From Methylococcaceae bacterium (GTDB lineage Bacteria; Pseudomonadota; Gammaproteobacteria; Methylococcales; Methylomonadaceae), in assembly GCA_007280895.1 (NCBI GenBank), contig QYQN01000060.1:1-58685 (forward strand): 58,685 bases of DNA, in the 5' to 3' direction. The translations under genes were made by a program, and so were the position numbers. Positions 37,453-46,565 of the stretch are shown here, in pieces. Each line of letters begins with the position of its first letter. Positions within the stretch are counted from its first letter, which is position 1. Below the pieces are notes generated by a model. That model had not been told where the DNA came from. It searched no databases and saw only the letters and a list, made by a program, of their open reading frames with translations.

Positions 37453-40400
37453 ATGAACATTCGACGTATCCTCCAACGCCCACACACGCCGACGTATCTT
37501 TTGTTAATAGGTGGATTACTCGGTTTCTTAAGCTGTGTTTTTTTTATCATTCCTAGCGTGCTTAGCATGCAACTACCTAAAGTTATCCAACAGCAAACAG
37601 GCTACATTGCCAGCAGTAAGCAGATCAGTATTGCACTCTTTCCCTTAACTGCACAGCTTCGCGATTTCTCTCTTTATGATCCAACTCAGCAAAACGTAAT
37701 TAAATTTGAGCGCCTTTTCGTAAAAATAAACTTTTTCGCCTCACTTCGTCACTCTCAGCTGGTTCTTGATACGCTCGTGCTTAATCGTGCGACGCTTCAG
37801 CTCAGTCAAGATAATGGTCGTCTGACTTTGTTGCCGACTATGTCAACGCATGCCTCAGAGACGCCCTTGCCCAAGCTAAATGCGCTTTTTCCCGTGACAA
37901 TTGAGCATTTAATATTGAAGGACGCTGAGCTCAGAATAACCTCCACAGAACACCCGCCCAACCTAACTCACAGCATTACAGGGCTGACGATTAATCTGGA
38001 AAATTTCAGTACTCGCCCCCTTCAACCCGCCTCTTTCACCATTGCTTTGTTAATGGACAACGTCACCAAACTTACTTGGCACGGCAACCTGAATCTTTCT
38101 TCCTTAAGCTCAGAAGGTGTGCTGACTGTAAGCAAGCTAGCCTTGGCAAACCTAAGCCAAACCTTAGCTGCAAAGATAACAGCTGATATTTCCTTAACAA
38201 GTCATTACCAAATTAGCGTTAACAAGGGCAAGCTAGAGGGCAGTGTTGACAAAGGCGTGCTAAATGTTGAGAAACTTCATTATGAAAACGCCGCTAAACA
38301 GCAGGTTTTATCCTTAGCACACTTTACTCATCACTTTGCAGGAAATTTTAATTATTCACCTGAGACGTGGCAGATAAATTTTCTTAACACCTTGGTCAGC
38401 GCGGATGATTTAAGCCTACGCAGTCCAGCATGGCGTGCTACCACTAAAGACATTACCTTGCGCGTAAATTATCAACTAAGTCAACAACAGCACACTCCGC
38501 TGAACGTTAATATTACTCAAGCACAGCTAAAAACAACGCAGCTTAGTGTTACTGCTGATAAGCAAAGCGTGTTAAATGTGGCTGAACTTCAGTTTGATAA
38601 ATTTGCACTCCAAGTGCAAAAACATACGCTTAATCTAGGTAACATAACGGCTCGCCAGCCTCAGCTAAATCTATTAGTCAATACTAAGGGTGAACTTAAT
38701 CTTAACCGTATATTCGCTACCCAAAAGCCAACACCAACACCAATACTATCACCACAAACAAACCCAATACCTGATTGGAATATTAAGATAGCAACGTTAG
38801 GCATAACAGAAGGCACGCTTCACTTTAAAGATCAACACACAAAGCACCCTGTGCGGCTAAACATAAGCCCGATTAATGCAACACTTAACTCGATGGATTT
38901 AGCACAAAAACATGCACTGTCTTTAACAGCAACTATTAATAACAAAGCTGTGCTAACAATAGCGGGCGAAGGTGTTTTAAATCCCTTAGTCATGCGCCTT
39001 AACATGGCACTGCAACAACTTGAACTTAATGATTTTCAGGGCTATTTTGATTCGTTCATACACACGGATCATATCAACGGGACTTGGTTTGCTGACGGTT
39101 TAGTTACGCTAGCAGAGCTGCCAAATTGGCACGCTACCTTTAAAGGTAATAGCCAATTAAAGCAGTTTTCACTTTATGCAGCGAAAGAACACTCTGCCTT
39201 ACTTACGTGGCAGCGCTTAGCGTTGGTCAATCTTGCCACTGAATGGCCTAGTTTAACCACCCATGTCGAACAACTTAGCTTAATAAAACCTTATGTGCGC
39301 TTTATTATTGACCAAGATCGTCGTGTTAATTTTGCTAATCTTGTGTTAAAAAACAATGAAGCGCATCACTTAGAGACGGTGACGAAATCACCGCAACAAG
39401 CCCGTTCGTCTGTAAAAATTGATACCATTGCTATTCAAGATGGTCGTTCTGATTTTTCTGATTATTCTTTATTTTTACCGTTTACCGCACAGATTCATGC
39501 GCTTGAAGGTGGGGCTAAAGGGTTATCTAATGCTGCGGGGGCACACTTTGATATCGCCTTAAAGGGCAATGCGTATGACTTAGCACCTGTGGATATTCAA
39601 GGTGAATTAACTCCTGATGAAGAGAAATATCATTTTTCGATTCATTTCCAAGATTTACCGATGCCCTTAGTGTCACCGTATATGGTGCAATTTGCGGGTT
39701 ATAAAGTAGAAAATGGCAACTTAGATCTTGCCTTGGATTACACCCTTGCCCACCGTAAACTAACAGCAAATAATAATCTGCTGATCGAACATTTTGAATT
39801 AGGCGATAAAATTGACCATCCCAATGCAGTAGCTCTGCCGATTAAATTAGCAGTTGCCTTACTTAAAGATGCAAACGGACGCATTAAATTTGATATTCCC
39901 ATTACGGGCAGTTTGGATAACCCACATTTTAGCGTGTCACATTTAATTATAGATGCGGTAAGCAATGCCTTACTAAAAATCATTAGCTCACCTTTTCAGG
40001 CCTTAACAGGACTTTTTACCACTGAAGAGGCGTTAAAGTCCTTAACTTTTGCTCCTGGCAGCGCCCAATTAACCTCGTTACATACAGAACAACTCAATAC
40101 ACTTGCCCAAGGTTTACGCCAACACGAAAAATTATCTTTATATATTAAAGGCATTAGTCAGCAAGATGATGACTGGCCTGCATTACGTGTAAATGCGCTG
40201 ACTGAGTATTTAAAACAACATCAGCGCACAGAAACTAACAGCGCATTACACAGCGACGATGAGCATTTAAGCACTAAGGCGTATCAACGTTTACTTGCCG
40301 AGGTGTTTATTGAAAAATTTCCGTTATTAGCCGAGCTATCGTGGCGAGGTAAGCCCAGTTTAAAAAACCCACAGCAAGGCGATTTTTATGCGCTAGCAGA

Positions 40401-40599
40401 ACAAAAATTACTCACAATTTTTGTTCCCGAACCACAACGTTTAAAAGAATTAGCGGCACAACGTGCGCAAGCAATTGTTGAGTATTTACTAAAAAATCAG
40501 CAGCTCAGCTCCACACGCCTGCACCTGCTTAATCCTGAAGTGAACACAAGCAGTCATCCCGCTGAACACAACGCAGAATTACTGTTACGCGCTGACTAG
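37453..40599 (+). CDS. AsmA-superfamily / DUF748 envelope protein
   Basis: A 1048-aa protein with one N-terminal membrane anchor (about 14-38) and a long periplasmic beta-rich part. AsmA-like features follow the anchor: QQTGYIASSKQISIALFPLTAQL and LRHSQLVLDTLVLNRATLQL. The DUF748 core is in the last third: NGNLDLALDYTLAHRKLTANN, then LPIKLAVALLKDANGRIKFD and IPITGSLDNPHFSV. The C-terminal about 180 residues carry an OmpA-like or helical segment (LTFAPGSAQLTSLHTEQLN). Relatives such as TamB, YhdP and YdbH form groove-like bridges for phospholipid transport to the outer membrane; the role of DUF748 members is less clear. It stands alone between amtB and the convergent RfaH-like gene. Confidence 0.82.
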   Translation: MNIRRILQRPHTPTYLLLIGGLLGFLSCVFFIIPSVLSMQLPKVIQQQTGYIASSKQISIALFPLTAQLRDFSLYDPTQQNVIKFERLFVKINFFASLRHSQLVLDTLVLNRATLQLSQDNGRLTLLPTMSTHASETPLPKLNALFPVTIEHLILKDAELRITSTEHPPNLTHSITGLTINLENFSTRPLQPASFTIALLMDNVTKLTWHGNLNLSSLSSEGVLTVSKLALANLSQTLAAKITADISLTSHYQISVNKGKLEGSVDKGVLNVEKLHYENAAKQQVLSLAHFTHHFAGNFNYSPETWQINFLNTLVSADDLSLRSPAWRATTKDITLRVNYQLSQQQHTPLNVNITQAQLKTTQLSVTADKQSVLNVAELQFDKFALQVQKHTLNLGNITARQPQLNLLVNTKGELNLNRIFATQKPTPTPILSPQTNPIPDWNIKIATLGITEGTLHFKDQHTKHPVRLNISPINATLNSMDLAQKHALSLTATINNKAVLTIAGEGVLNPLVMRLNMALQQLELNDFQGYFDSFIHTDHINGTWFADGLVTLAELPNWHATFKGNSQLKQFSLYAAKEHSALLTWQRLALVNLATEWPSLTTHVEQLSLIKPYVRFIIDQDRRVNFANLVLKNNEAHHLETVTKSPQQARSSVKIDTIAIQDGRSDFSDYSLFLPFTAQIHALEGGAKGLSNAAGAHFDIALKGNAYDLAPVDIQGELTPDEEKYHFSIHFQDLPMPLVSPYMVQFAGYKVENGNLDLALDYTLAHRKLTANNNLLIEHFELGDKIDHPNAVALPIKLAVALLKDANGRIKFDIPITGSLDNPHFSVSHLIIDAVSNALLKIISSPFQALTGLFTTEEALKSLTFAPGSAQLTSLHTEQLNTLAQGLRQHEKLSLYIKGISQQDDDWPALRVNALTEYLKQHQRTETNSALHSDDEHLSTKAYQRLLAEVFIEKFPLLAELSWRGKPSLKNPQQGDFYALAEQKLLTIFVPEPQRLKELAAQRAQAIVEYLLKNQQLSSTRLHLLNPEVNTSSHPAEHNAELLLRAD

Positions 40600-40605
40600 C
40601 TAACT

Positions 40606-41145
40606 TTATTCTTGCTTGCTCAGTTCGTTGGGCTTAACAGCTAGCTTGACTTGCTTACCCAGCAATTCAATCAAAACCACGACACGCTCTTCTCCGTCTG
40701 TCATTTGATAAATGGCTTCAACACCTACAAAGGCACCGTTGGTTAAGAGCAAGCGCTCACCTTCACTAAAAAACGGTGTTGGGCTTGCTTGACGCGCCAG
40801 TTCATTGTCACGAAAGAAATTAATGAGATGGTTGGCTATTTTTGCTGGCTCATTACCAAATTTAATCAAGCCATTCACGCCTTTAGTAGACCGAATTGGG
40901 CTCCAGCTTTGGGCATTGGCGCCAATGCCTAAATGAATAAATAAGTAACGTGGGAATAACGCTTCTTCAACAAGTGTTAATTTATTACGTTTGATTTTTT
41001 CAACCGATAATACCGGTAAATAACAGACATAACCTTGCTGTTGTAAATTAACTAACGCTATGTGTTCTTGGCGTGGTTTGGTATTTATAACGTACCAATT
41101 GAATGAGATGCCCGTGTCATTGGCTTCTTTAAAATGTTGTTCCAT
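40606..41145 (-). CDS. RfaH-like NusG-family antiterminator
   Basis: A NusG paralogue of about 180 aa. The N-terminal NGN domain starts NWYVINTKPRQEHIAL (about residues 15-30), followed by LPVLSVEKIKRN, EALFPRYLFIHL (RNA-polymerase-contacting face) and STKGVNGLIKFG. A short C-terminal KOW-type domain ends with LGKQVKLAVKPNELS. This is RfaH-like: such proteins reduce pausing in long surface-polysaccharide operons that carry an ops element. The ATG at 41145 is chosen over an upstream TTG at 41193, although neither has a strong ribosome site. It follows the EPS-type MarR gene by 112 bp. No polysaccharide operon lies nearby. Confidence 0.85.
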   Translation of the reverse strand: MEQHFKEANDTGISFNWYVINTKPRQEHIALVNLQQQGYVCYLPVLSVEKIKRNKLTLVEEALFPRYLFIHLGIGANAQSWSPIRSTKGVNGLIKFGNEPAKIANHLINFFRDNELARQASPTPFFSEGERLLLTNGAFVGVEAIYQMTDGEERVVVLIELLGKQVKLAVKPNELSKQE

Positions 41146-41257
41146 AATAGGTTTTTTTGATTGATAGCCGAGTGCAATGTTTTCTCGTAGCAAAGCGTGC
41201 TGATTAACTTACTAAAATAAGTCCCTGCTTAACGGAGCCTGACCCCCTTTCTTTAGC

Positions 41258-41611
41258 CTACGAGATTTTTTTCTTTCCCTTTATCTCGGTCTGTAACGCT
41301 TCAATTTCAGCCTTGAGTGCGTCATATTCTTCTAGTTTCCGTTTTAAAAAACGACTGGTTAACGCCGATTTTTCTGCAATGCCTGATGGCGTTAATAAAT
41401 ACATGTAGCCAAATTTATTTTTACTATGGCTAAAATTATGCATTTTTACCCAGCCTTTTTCTATCAGGGCTTTGAGGCAATAATTTAATCCCCCCACACT
41501 CACGCCTAAACACTCAGCTAACTCACGCTGTGTCATATCAGGATTTTCTTCAAGTAAGCGCATGACCCGATAGTTAGTATCTTCTTGGAGTTTTGCTTGG
41601 CGGCTGGACAT
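41258..41611 (-). CDS. EPS-associated MarR-family transcriptional regulator
   Basis: A 117-aa winged-helix protein. The helix-turn-helix (MTQRELAECLGVSVGGLNYCLKALIEKGWV, about 25-54 in two pieces) has the sequence pattern of the MarR-like regulators usually found at the head of exopolysaccharide clusters. YLLTPSGIAEKSALTSRFLKRK and a C-terminal coiled segment (EEYDALKAEIEALQTEI) follow, probably for dimerisation. The partner RfaH-like gene lies 112 bp downstream on the same strand. In other bacteria this pair precedes glycosyltransferase genes, but here DUF1415 and DUF748 genes flank it. Confidence 0.85.
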   Translation of the reverse strand: MSSRQAKLQEDTNYRVMRLLEENPDMTQRELAECLGVSVGGLNYCLKALIEKGWVKMHNFSHSKNKFGYMYLLTPSGIAEKSALTSRFLKRKLEEYDALKAEIEALQTEIKGKKKIS

Positions 41612-41752
41612 AAATATGGCTTACAGTAGTTTCGTTAAAGTTTGAACAAGTGTACTTAGCGTTATGCTGTTTGCCAAATTATTTTGCTGTACCAAAAGTC
41701 TTCAACAAATAAGCCATAACTGTCGCGGCTTAAATTGAGGGAATGATGTTGA

Positions 41753-42340
41753 TTAACGCTGATAACAAGAATTAAGTAATTGTTGCATGGCTTCTAATCC
41801 AAGTTGACGCGTTAAGGCAATATTACGTTCAGGAATTTCCTCAGCGTTAGGGTGCTGATCGATGGCCTTTGCCAAACTTTCTTCTCGTAAAATATGCACC
41901 ATCGGGTAAGGTGAACGATTGGTGTAATTAGCTGGATCGTCAGTGGGCGCATCGTTAAAACAATAATCAGGATGAAAGCTGGCAAGTTGATAAATACCTT
42001 CATAAGCTTCATCTGCCAGTAAACATTCTGCCATATAGAAAAAGTCTAAATAGTCATTAAAATCCTTAAAGGCATGGGCATAACAGAGCAAAGTGGTTTC
42101 ACACTCTTCATGCGCATCTAAGTATTGCCATGCTTCCACGCAGGTGGCTAAACAATCGGCAAGATTAAGATTTTCATCCACATAAAAACGAATGCTTTGC
42201 TGATCGACTTCGCGTTTTGCAAAAGGACAGAGATTATGCCCAATCACTACACGCATTAACCATTGCTGCGTAGCGTCAAGAACAGAATTAGCGTTTAATG
42301 TCGTCAAGATAATGTTTCTCAGTAAAATAAATGGAGTCAA
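41753..42340 (-). CDS. DUF1415 family protein
   Basis: A protein of up to 195 aa that matches the DUF1415 family: WLMRVVIGHNLCPFAKREV (about residues 27-45), LASFHPDYCFNDAPTDDPANY (about 142-161) and NRSPYPMVHILREESL. These conserved Cys, His and Asp residues suggest a metal or ligand site, but the biochemical role is unknown to me. The start is uncertain. The full frame opens with TTG at 42340; a TTG at 42307 gives a length nearer to the family norm; the first ATG lies inside the conserved core and is too late. It is monocistronic and divergent from the NTF2-like gene. Confidence 0.75.
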   Translation of the reverse strand: MTPFILLRNIILTTLNANSVLDATQQWLMRVVIGHNLCPFAKREVDQQSIRFYVDENLNLADCLATCVEAWQYLDAHEECETTLLCYAHAFKDFNDYLDFFYMAECLLADEAYEGIYQLASFHPDYCFNDAPTDDPANYTNRSPYPMVHILREESLAKAIDQHPNAEEIPERNIALTRQLGLEAMQQLLNSCYQR

Positions 42341-42450
42341 TAGTGTAACAATGAGTACGACTCAAGGACGCAAACAAATTTAAAAATAGTGCAGAATTAG
42401 CCTCTAACAAACGGTAAAATAGGTTTTTTAACCTTTTTATTTAAGTCATT

Positions 42451-42858
42451 ATGAATACTGAAAGCATTAACCTTATAAAAAAATATTATGCCGCGTTTAA
42501 CAGCGCAGATATGGAAACGTTTTTAAACTTACTCACCGACGATGTTGTTCACGATATTAATCAAGGACGTAGAGAAAAAGGAAAGCTTGCCTTTACAGAT
42601 TTTATGGCCAACATGAATTGTCATTATAAAGAACAATTAATCGACATGGTGATTATGGCCAATGCAGAAGGTAATCGTGCAGCGGCTGAATTTGTAGTGT
42701 TGGGAAATTATTTACACACTGATGAAGGTTTACCAGAAGCCAAGGGACAAAGTTATACCTTACCCGCTGGTGCTTTTTTTGACATCCGTGATCAAAAAAT
42801 TGCACGCGTGACGAATTATTACAATTTACAAAATTGGATAAACCAAGTTAATCCCTAA
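42451..42858 (+). CDS. NTF2-like / SnoaL-like protein, ketosteroid-isomerase related
   Basis: A 135-aa protein with the cone-shaped NTF2 fold pattern: N-terminal helix NLIKKYYAAFNSADMETFLNL (two pieces around residues 7-27), LLTDDVVHDINQGRREKG, and C-terminal strands with AGAFFDIRDQKIARVTNYYN. Enzymes of this fold include ketosteroid isomerase and SnoaL cyclases, but the active-site Asp/Tyr arrangement cannot be assigned with confidence. No signal peptide. Neighbours (DUF1415, PhnA) do not suggest a pathway; it is probably a small cytoplasmic protein with an unknown ligand. Confidence 0.7.
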   Translation: MNTESINLIKKYYAAFNSADMETFLNLLTDDVVHDINQGRREKGKLAFTDFMANMNCHYKEQLIDMVIMANAEGNRAAAEFVVLGNYLHTDEGLPEAKGQSYTLPAGAFFDIRDQKIARVTNYYNLQNWINQVNP

Positions 42859-42980
42859 ACATGCTTTTCCTTTTCAGTAAACGTGTTCAAGCGTTAATCG
42901 TCTGCGATCAAAGCTTTAACGTTTATTCAACACGTCTACTTGAACTAACACGCTGTATTACCTTTACTTTTGTCAACTTT

Positions 42981-42984
42981 AGGA
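42981..42984 (+). promoter_or_regulatory. Ribosome binding site that fixes the PhnA/YjdM start
   Basis: AGGA 6 bp before the ATG at 42991. The frame could also open at TTG 42970, which has no such site and would add seven residues before the zinc ribbon. Confidence 0.6.
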
Positions 42985-42990
42985 AAACCA

Positions 42991-43329
42991 ATGAGTGATT
43001 TACCGTCTTGCCCAAGCTGTGCTTCGGAGTATTGTTACGAAGACAATGCCATGTATATCTGCCCTGAATGTGGGCATGAATGGTCCACCGACACCGCCGC
43101 AGAGGATAACGATCAACGTGAAATCCGTGATGCTAACGGCAATGTATTAATGGATGGCGATACGGTCACCGTTATCAAAGACTTAAAAGTTAAAGGCTCG
43201 TCTTTAGTGGTTAAAGTAGGTACCAAAGTAAAAAACATTCGAATTATAGAAGGCGACCATGATATTGATTGTAAAATTGATGGCATTGGGGCAATGCAAT
43301 TAAAATCTGAATTTGTTAAAAAAGTGTAA
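42991..43329 (+). CDS. PhnA/YjdM zinc-ribbon protein
   Basis: A 112-aa protein of the PhnA (YjdM) family. Residues 1-35 form a zinc ribbon with CPSC and CPEC pairs ([17 protein letters not shown]). The C-terminal domain holds [20 protein letters not shown] and [17 protein letters not shown], standard for the family. Despite its old name it is not required for phosphonate use in most bacteria and no phn genes are nearby. The role is unknown. The start is the ATG with an AGGA 6 bp upstream. It lies 108 bp before the carotenoid genes but need not be part of that operon. Confidence 0.88.
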   Translation: MSDLPSCPSCASEYCYEDNAMYICPECGHEWSTDTAAEDNDQREIRDANGNVLMDGDTVTVIKDLKVKGSSLVVKVGTKVKNIRIIEGDHDIDCKIDGIGAMQLKSEFVKKV

Positions 43330-43437
43330 GATTTTTTAGTATTAATCTGTGGTTGATTGACATATTCTCTGCAAACAGCCACCTTAACGACGTTATAACA
43401 CAGTAAATTCATCCTTTTATTACTCCAAATTTTAATC

Positions 43438-44967
43438 ATGGAAAAGTCAAAACATATCATTATTGTGGGCGCAGGTCCGGGTGGACTGTGTGCAGGAATG
43501 CTCTTAAGTCATCATGGTTTTAAGGTTAGTATTTTTGATAAAAACGAACAGGTCGGTGGACGTAATCGAGCGATCACTATGCAAGGCTTTACTTTTGATA
43601 CCGGCCCTACCTTTTTATTAATGAAAGGCGTGTTGGATGAAATGTTTGCTCTGTGTGATCGAAAAAGTGAAGATTACTTACGCTTTGCCCCGCTCAATCC
43701 AATGTATCAATTGCTGTATGACGATCGCGCGTTGTCGGTGTTTTCAGAAACTGAAGCCATGCAAGCTGAATTAGCTCGGGTGTTTCCAGAGATAGGCGAT
43801 GGTTATCAACGCTTTATGAAACAAGAACGGACGCGCTTTAATTATTTATATCCGTGTATTACCCGCGATTATTCATCGTTGACTGACTTCTTCTCTTGGG
43901 ATTTACTAAAAGCCGTACCGTGGCTAGGCTTTCCTAAAAGTGTCTTTGAAAACTTAGGTCAATATTTTGATCAAGAAAAAATGCGTTTAGCCTTTTCTTT
44001 TCAATCAAAATATTTAGGCATGTCGCCCTGGGATTGTCCGGCATTATTTACCATGTTGCCGTACTTAGAGCATGACTACGGAATTTTTCATGTTGCGGGC
44101 GGCTTAAATCAACTCGCTACCGCGATGGCAAAGGTCTTTGAAGAAACAGGTGGTCAGTTGCATTTATCCACTCCTGTGGCCTCCTTACTGATTGAAAAAG
44201 GTGACGTAAAAGGTGTTACGCTTGACAATGGCGAAACCATTATGGCAGATGAAGTTATCATCAATGCCGATTTTGCTCATGCCATGACGCACTTAATCAA
44301 GCCTGGTATCTTGAAAAAATATCGCCCAGAAAAATTAGCAAAATATGATTATTCATGCTCTACCTTTATGCTGTATTTAGGCTTAGATAAACGTTACGAA
44401 CTACCTCATCATACGATTGCCTTTGCCGGTGATTACCGTACCAACATAAAAAATATTTTTAACGATAAAACGCTGCCTACGGATTTTTCGTTTTATGTAC
44501 AAAATGCTTCAAGCACAGATGCTAGTTTAGCGCCACCTGGTAAATCAGCGATGTATGTCTTAGTGCCCATGCCCAATAATGACAGTGGCATTGATTGGCA
44601 AACACACTGTCAGCACGTCCGCGAGCAAGTGCTGGATACCTTGGGTACGCGTTTAGGATTAACTGATCTGCGTGCACATATTGAATGTGAAAAAATCATT
44701 ACGCCACAGCAATGGGAACAAGATGAAGCCGTGTACAAAGGAGCAACCTTTAGTTTAGCGCACAAATTCAGCCAAATGCTCTATTGGCGACCCCACAACC
44801 AATTTGAAGAACTTGGGCACTGTTATTTAGTGGGTGGAGGCACCCATCCTGGCAGTGGCTTACCTACTATTTATGAATCAGCGCGTATTTCTTCGCAATT
44901 AATTGCTAAAAAATATCAGGTTAACTTTACGCAACTTGCGAAAAGTGCTTGGTTAAAAAAATCTTAA
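43438..44967 (+). CDS. crtN: C30 carotenoid desaturase (CrtN-type)
   Basis: A 509-aa FAD-dependent desaturase of the CrtI/CrtN family. The N-terminal dinucleotide motif IIIVGAGPGGLCAG (residues 7-20) is followed by VGGRNRAITMQGFTFDTGPT (about 38-57) and by LVGGGTHPGSGLPTIYESAR near the C-terminus. In C30 carotenoid clusters of the Methylomonas type (crtN - ald - crtNb) the first gene dehydrogenates diapophytoene or squalene-derived precursors to diapolycopene-type pigments. The next gene encodes an aldehyde dehydrogenase and the third a CrtP-like oxygenase. C40 phytoene desaturases are similar, so the C30 call rests on the cluster. No crtM or hpnCDE gene is in the window. Confidence 0.87.
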   Translation: MEKSKHIIIVGAGPGGLCAGMLLSHHGFKVSIFDKNEQVGGRNRAITMQGFTFDTGPTFLLMKGVLDEMFALCDRKSEDYLRFAPLNPMYQLLYDDRALSVFSETEAMQAELARVFPEIGDGYQRFMKQERTRFNYLYPCITRDYSSLTDFFSWDLLKAVPWLGFPKSVFENLGQYFDQEKMRLAFSFQSKYLGMSPWDCPALFTMLPYLEHDYGIFHVAGGLNQLATAMAKVFEETGGQLHLSTPVASLLIEKGDVKGVTLDNGETIMADEVIINADFAHAMTHLIKPGILKKYRPEKLAKYDYSCSTFMLYLGLDKRYELPHHTIAFAGDYRTNIKNIFNDKTLPTDFSFYVQNASSTDASLAPPGKSAMYVLVPMPNNDSGIDWQTHCQHVREQVLDTLGTRLGLTDLRAHIECEKIITPQQWEQDEAVYKGATFSLAHKFSQMLYWRPHNQFEELGHCYLVGGGTHPGSGLPTIYESARISSQLIAKKYQVNFTQLAKSAWLKKS

Positions 44968-44971
44968 ATTG

Positions 44972-46564
44972 ATGGCTATATTAACTGCGTATTCACCGAT
45001 TAATGGGCACTTATTAGGCGAGTATGCCATAAGTTCCGCTGACGAGATTAAGGCAAGTGTTGAGCGCGCAAGGTGTGCTGGCCAAGCATGGCAACAGTTA
45101 AGTGTTGCTAAACGTTGTCAACACATAGCGGCATTAAGCCCATTAATACTTTCGCAGCTGGATTCTATTTGTGAACAGTTATGTCAAACCACAGGAAAAG
45201 TACGCACGGAGGCGTTACTGGGTGAGATTTATCCAGTATTAGATTTACTGGCGTACTATGTCAAACACGCACCAAAAGTGCTGCAAGAGCGTGCTGTGTT
45301 TACGTCGCCGTTAAGCTTTCCTGCGTCCACCGCACACATTGAGTTTCATCCCTATGGTGTGGTGGCTATTTTGGCGCCGTGGAATTTTCCTTTTCAATTA
45401 GCTATCATTCCCATGATAACGGCATTAATTGCCGGTAACGCTGTCATCTTAAAAGCCTCAGAATTAAGCTTACCGATTAATGCGTTATTGCTTGAGTTAT
45501 TTCAGCAGTTAGCCCTGCCAGAACATTTAGTACAAACGCTGGTGGGTGATGGCTCTGTTGGCGAACAACTCATTGATGCAGCGCCAGATTTAGTGTTTTT
45601 TACAGGCGGTTTACAAACAGGGCGTGCCGTCATGCAGCGCGCAGCACAGCACCCTATTCCTGTGTTATTAGAACTGGGGGGTAAAGATGCCATGATCATT
45701 TTTGCTGATGCACAGTTAAGCCGAGCTAGTCATGCTGTTATGTACGGTGCGTTTAGTAACAGTGGACAAATTTGTATTTCCATTGAGCGTTTATACATTG
45801 AACATCACTGTTTTGACGATTTTTTGCAGCAGCTACAAAATGAACTAGCCACCTTAACTATCGGACATGGCGAGTACGGTGATGTTGGCACAATCACTTC
45901 AGCGCGACAATTTGCACTGGTTGAAGCGCATTATCACGACGCGCTAACAAAAGGTGCATGCGCCTCAGGTCCACTTGAACGACATGGAAATTATGTTAAA
46001 CCAGTTATATTATGGAATGTGCATACTGAGATGCGCATTATGCAAGAAGAAACCTTTGGGGCGCTCGTCGCAGTCCTCCCCTTTAACACTGAAGCTGAGG
46101 TAATTAAGCGCGTGAATGACTGTCAATTTGGTTTAAATGCCAGTATTTGGAGTCAGGACCTAAGTAAAGCAACACGCGTTGCGAAACAACTTGAGGTCGG
46201 TGGTTGGGTCGTCAACGACGTGATAAAAAATGTAGGCCATCCACAATTACCGTTTGGTGGCGTGAAAAAAAGTGGTTTTGGACGCTATCATGGCGCAGAA
46301 GGCTTACGTGCCTTTAGTTATTCTGTCTCCACCATGATTAATCGCAGTCGATTAGCCAAAGAACCCAATTGGTTTCCTTATTCTCAAACGCAGTACCAGC
46401 ATTTTAAAGGGTATTTGGATGTTATTTATGGGCGCGGCTCATGGCTTCAACGTGTGCAGCGTAATAGGTTGGCATTAACTCATTTTAGAGAATTTTCACA
46501 GTTTAATTTTTTACAACATTGGCAAAACTTAAAATCACGCTTACCTTGGCATAGGATTTTTTAA
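44972..46564 (+). CDS. ald: C30 carotenoid aldehyde dehydrogenase (Ald/CrtNc type)
   Basis: A 530-aa NAD(P)-dependent aldehyde dehydrogenase. Visible marks are APWNFPFQLAIIPMITAL (about residues 133-150), FTGGLQTGRAVM, the Glu motif LELGGKD (about 232-238) and the catalytic Cys in SNSGQICISIERLYIE (about 264-279). Together they give a complete active site. In Methylomonas-type clusters this enzyme oxidises the carotenoid aldehyde made by the oxygenase to a C30 carotenoic acid. Its position between two CrtN-family genes supports that role. The ATG at 44972 follows the crtN stop by 4 bp; the TTG just before it is not needed. Confidence 0.87.
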   Translation: MAILTAYSPINGHLLGEYAISSADEIKASVERARCAGQAWQQLSVAKRCQHIAALSPLILSQLDSICEQLCQTTGKVRTEALLGEIYPVLDLLAYYVKHAPKVLQERAVFTSPLSFPASTAHIEFHPYGVVAILAPWNFPFQLAIIPMITALIAGNAVILKASELSLPINALLLELFQQLALPEHLVQTLVGDGSVGEQLIDAAPDLVFFTGGLQTGRAVMQRAAQHPIPVLLELGGKDAMIIFADAQLSRASHAVMYGAFSNSGQICISIERLYIEHHCFDDFLQQLQNELATLTIGHGEYGDVGTITSARQFALVEAHYHDALTKGACASGPLERHGNYVKPVILWNVHTEMRIMQEETFGALVAVLPFNTEAEVIKRVNDCQFGLNASIWSQDLSKATRVAKQLEVGGWVVNDVIKNVGHPQLPFGGVKKSGFGRYHGAEGLRAFSYSVSTMINRSRLAKEPNWFPYSQTQYQHFKGYLDVIYGRGSWLQRVQRNRLALTHFREFSQFNFLQHWQNLKSRLPWHRIF

Positions 46565-46565
46565 C

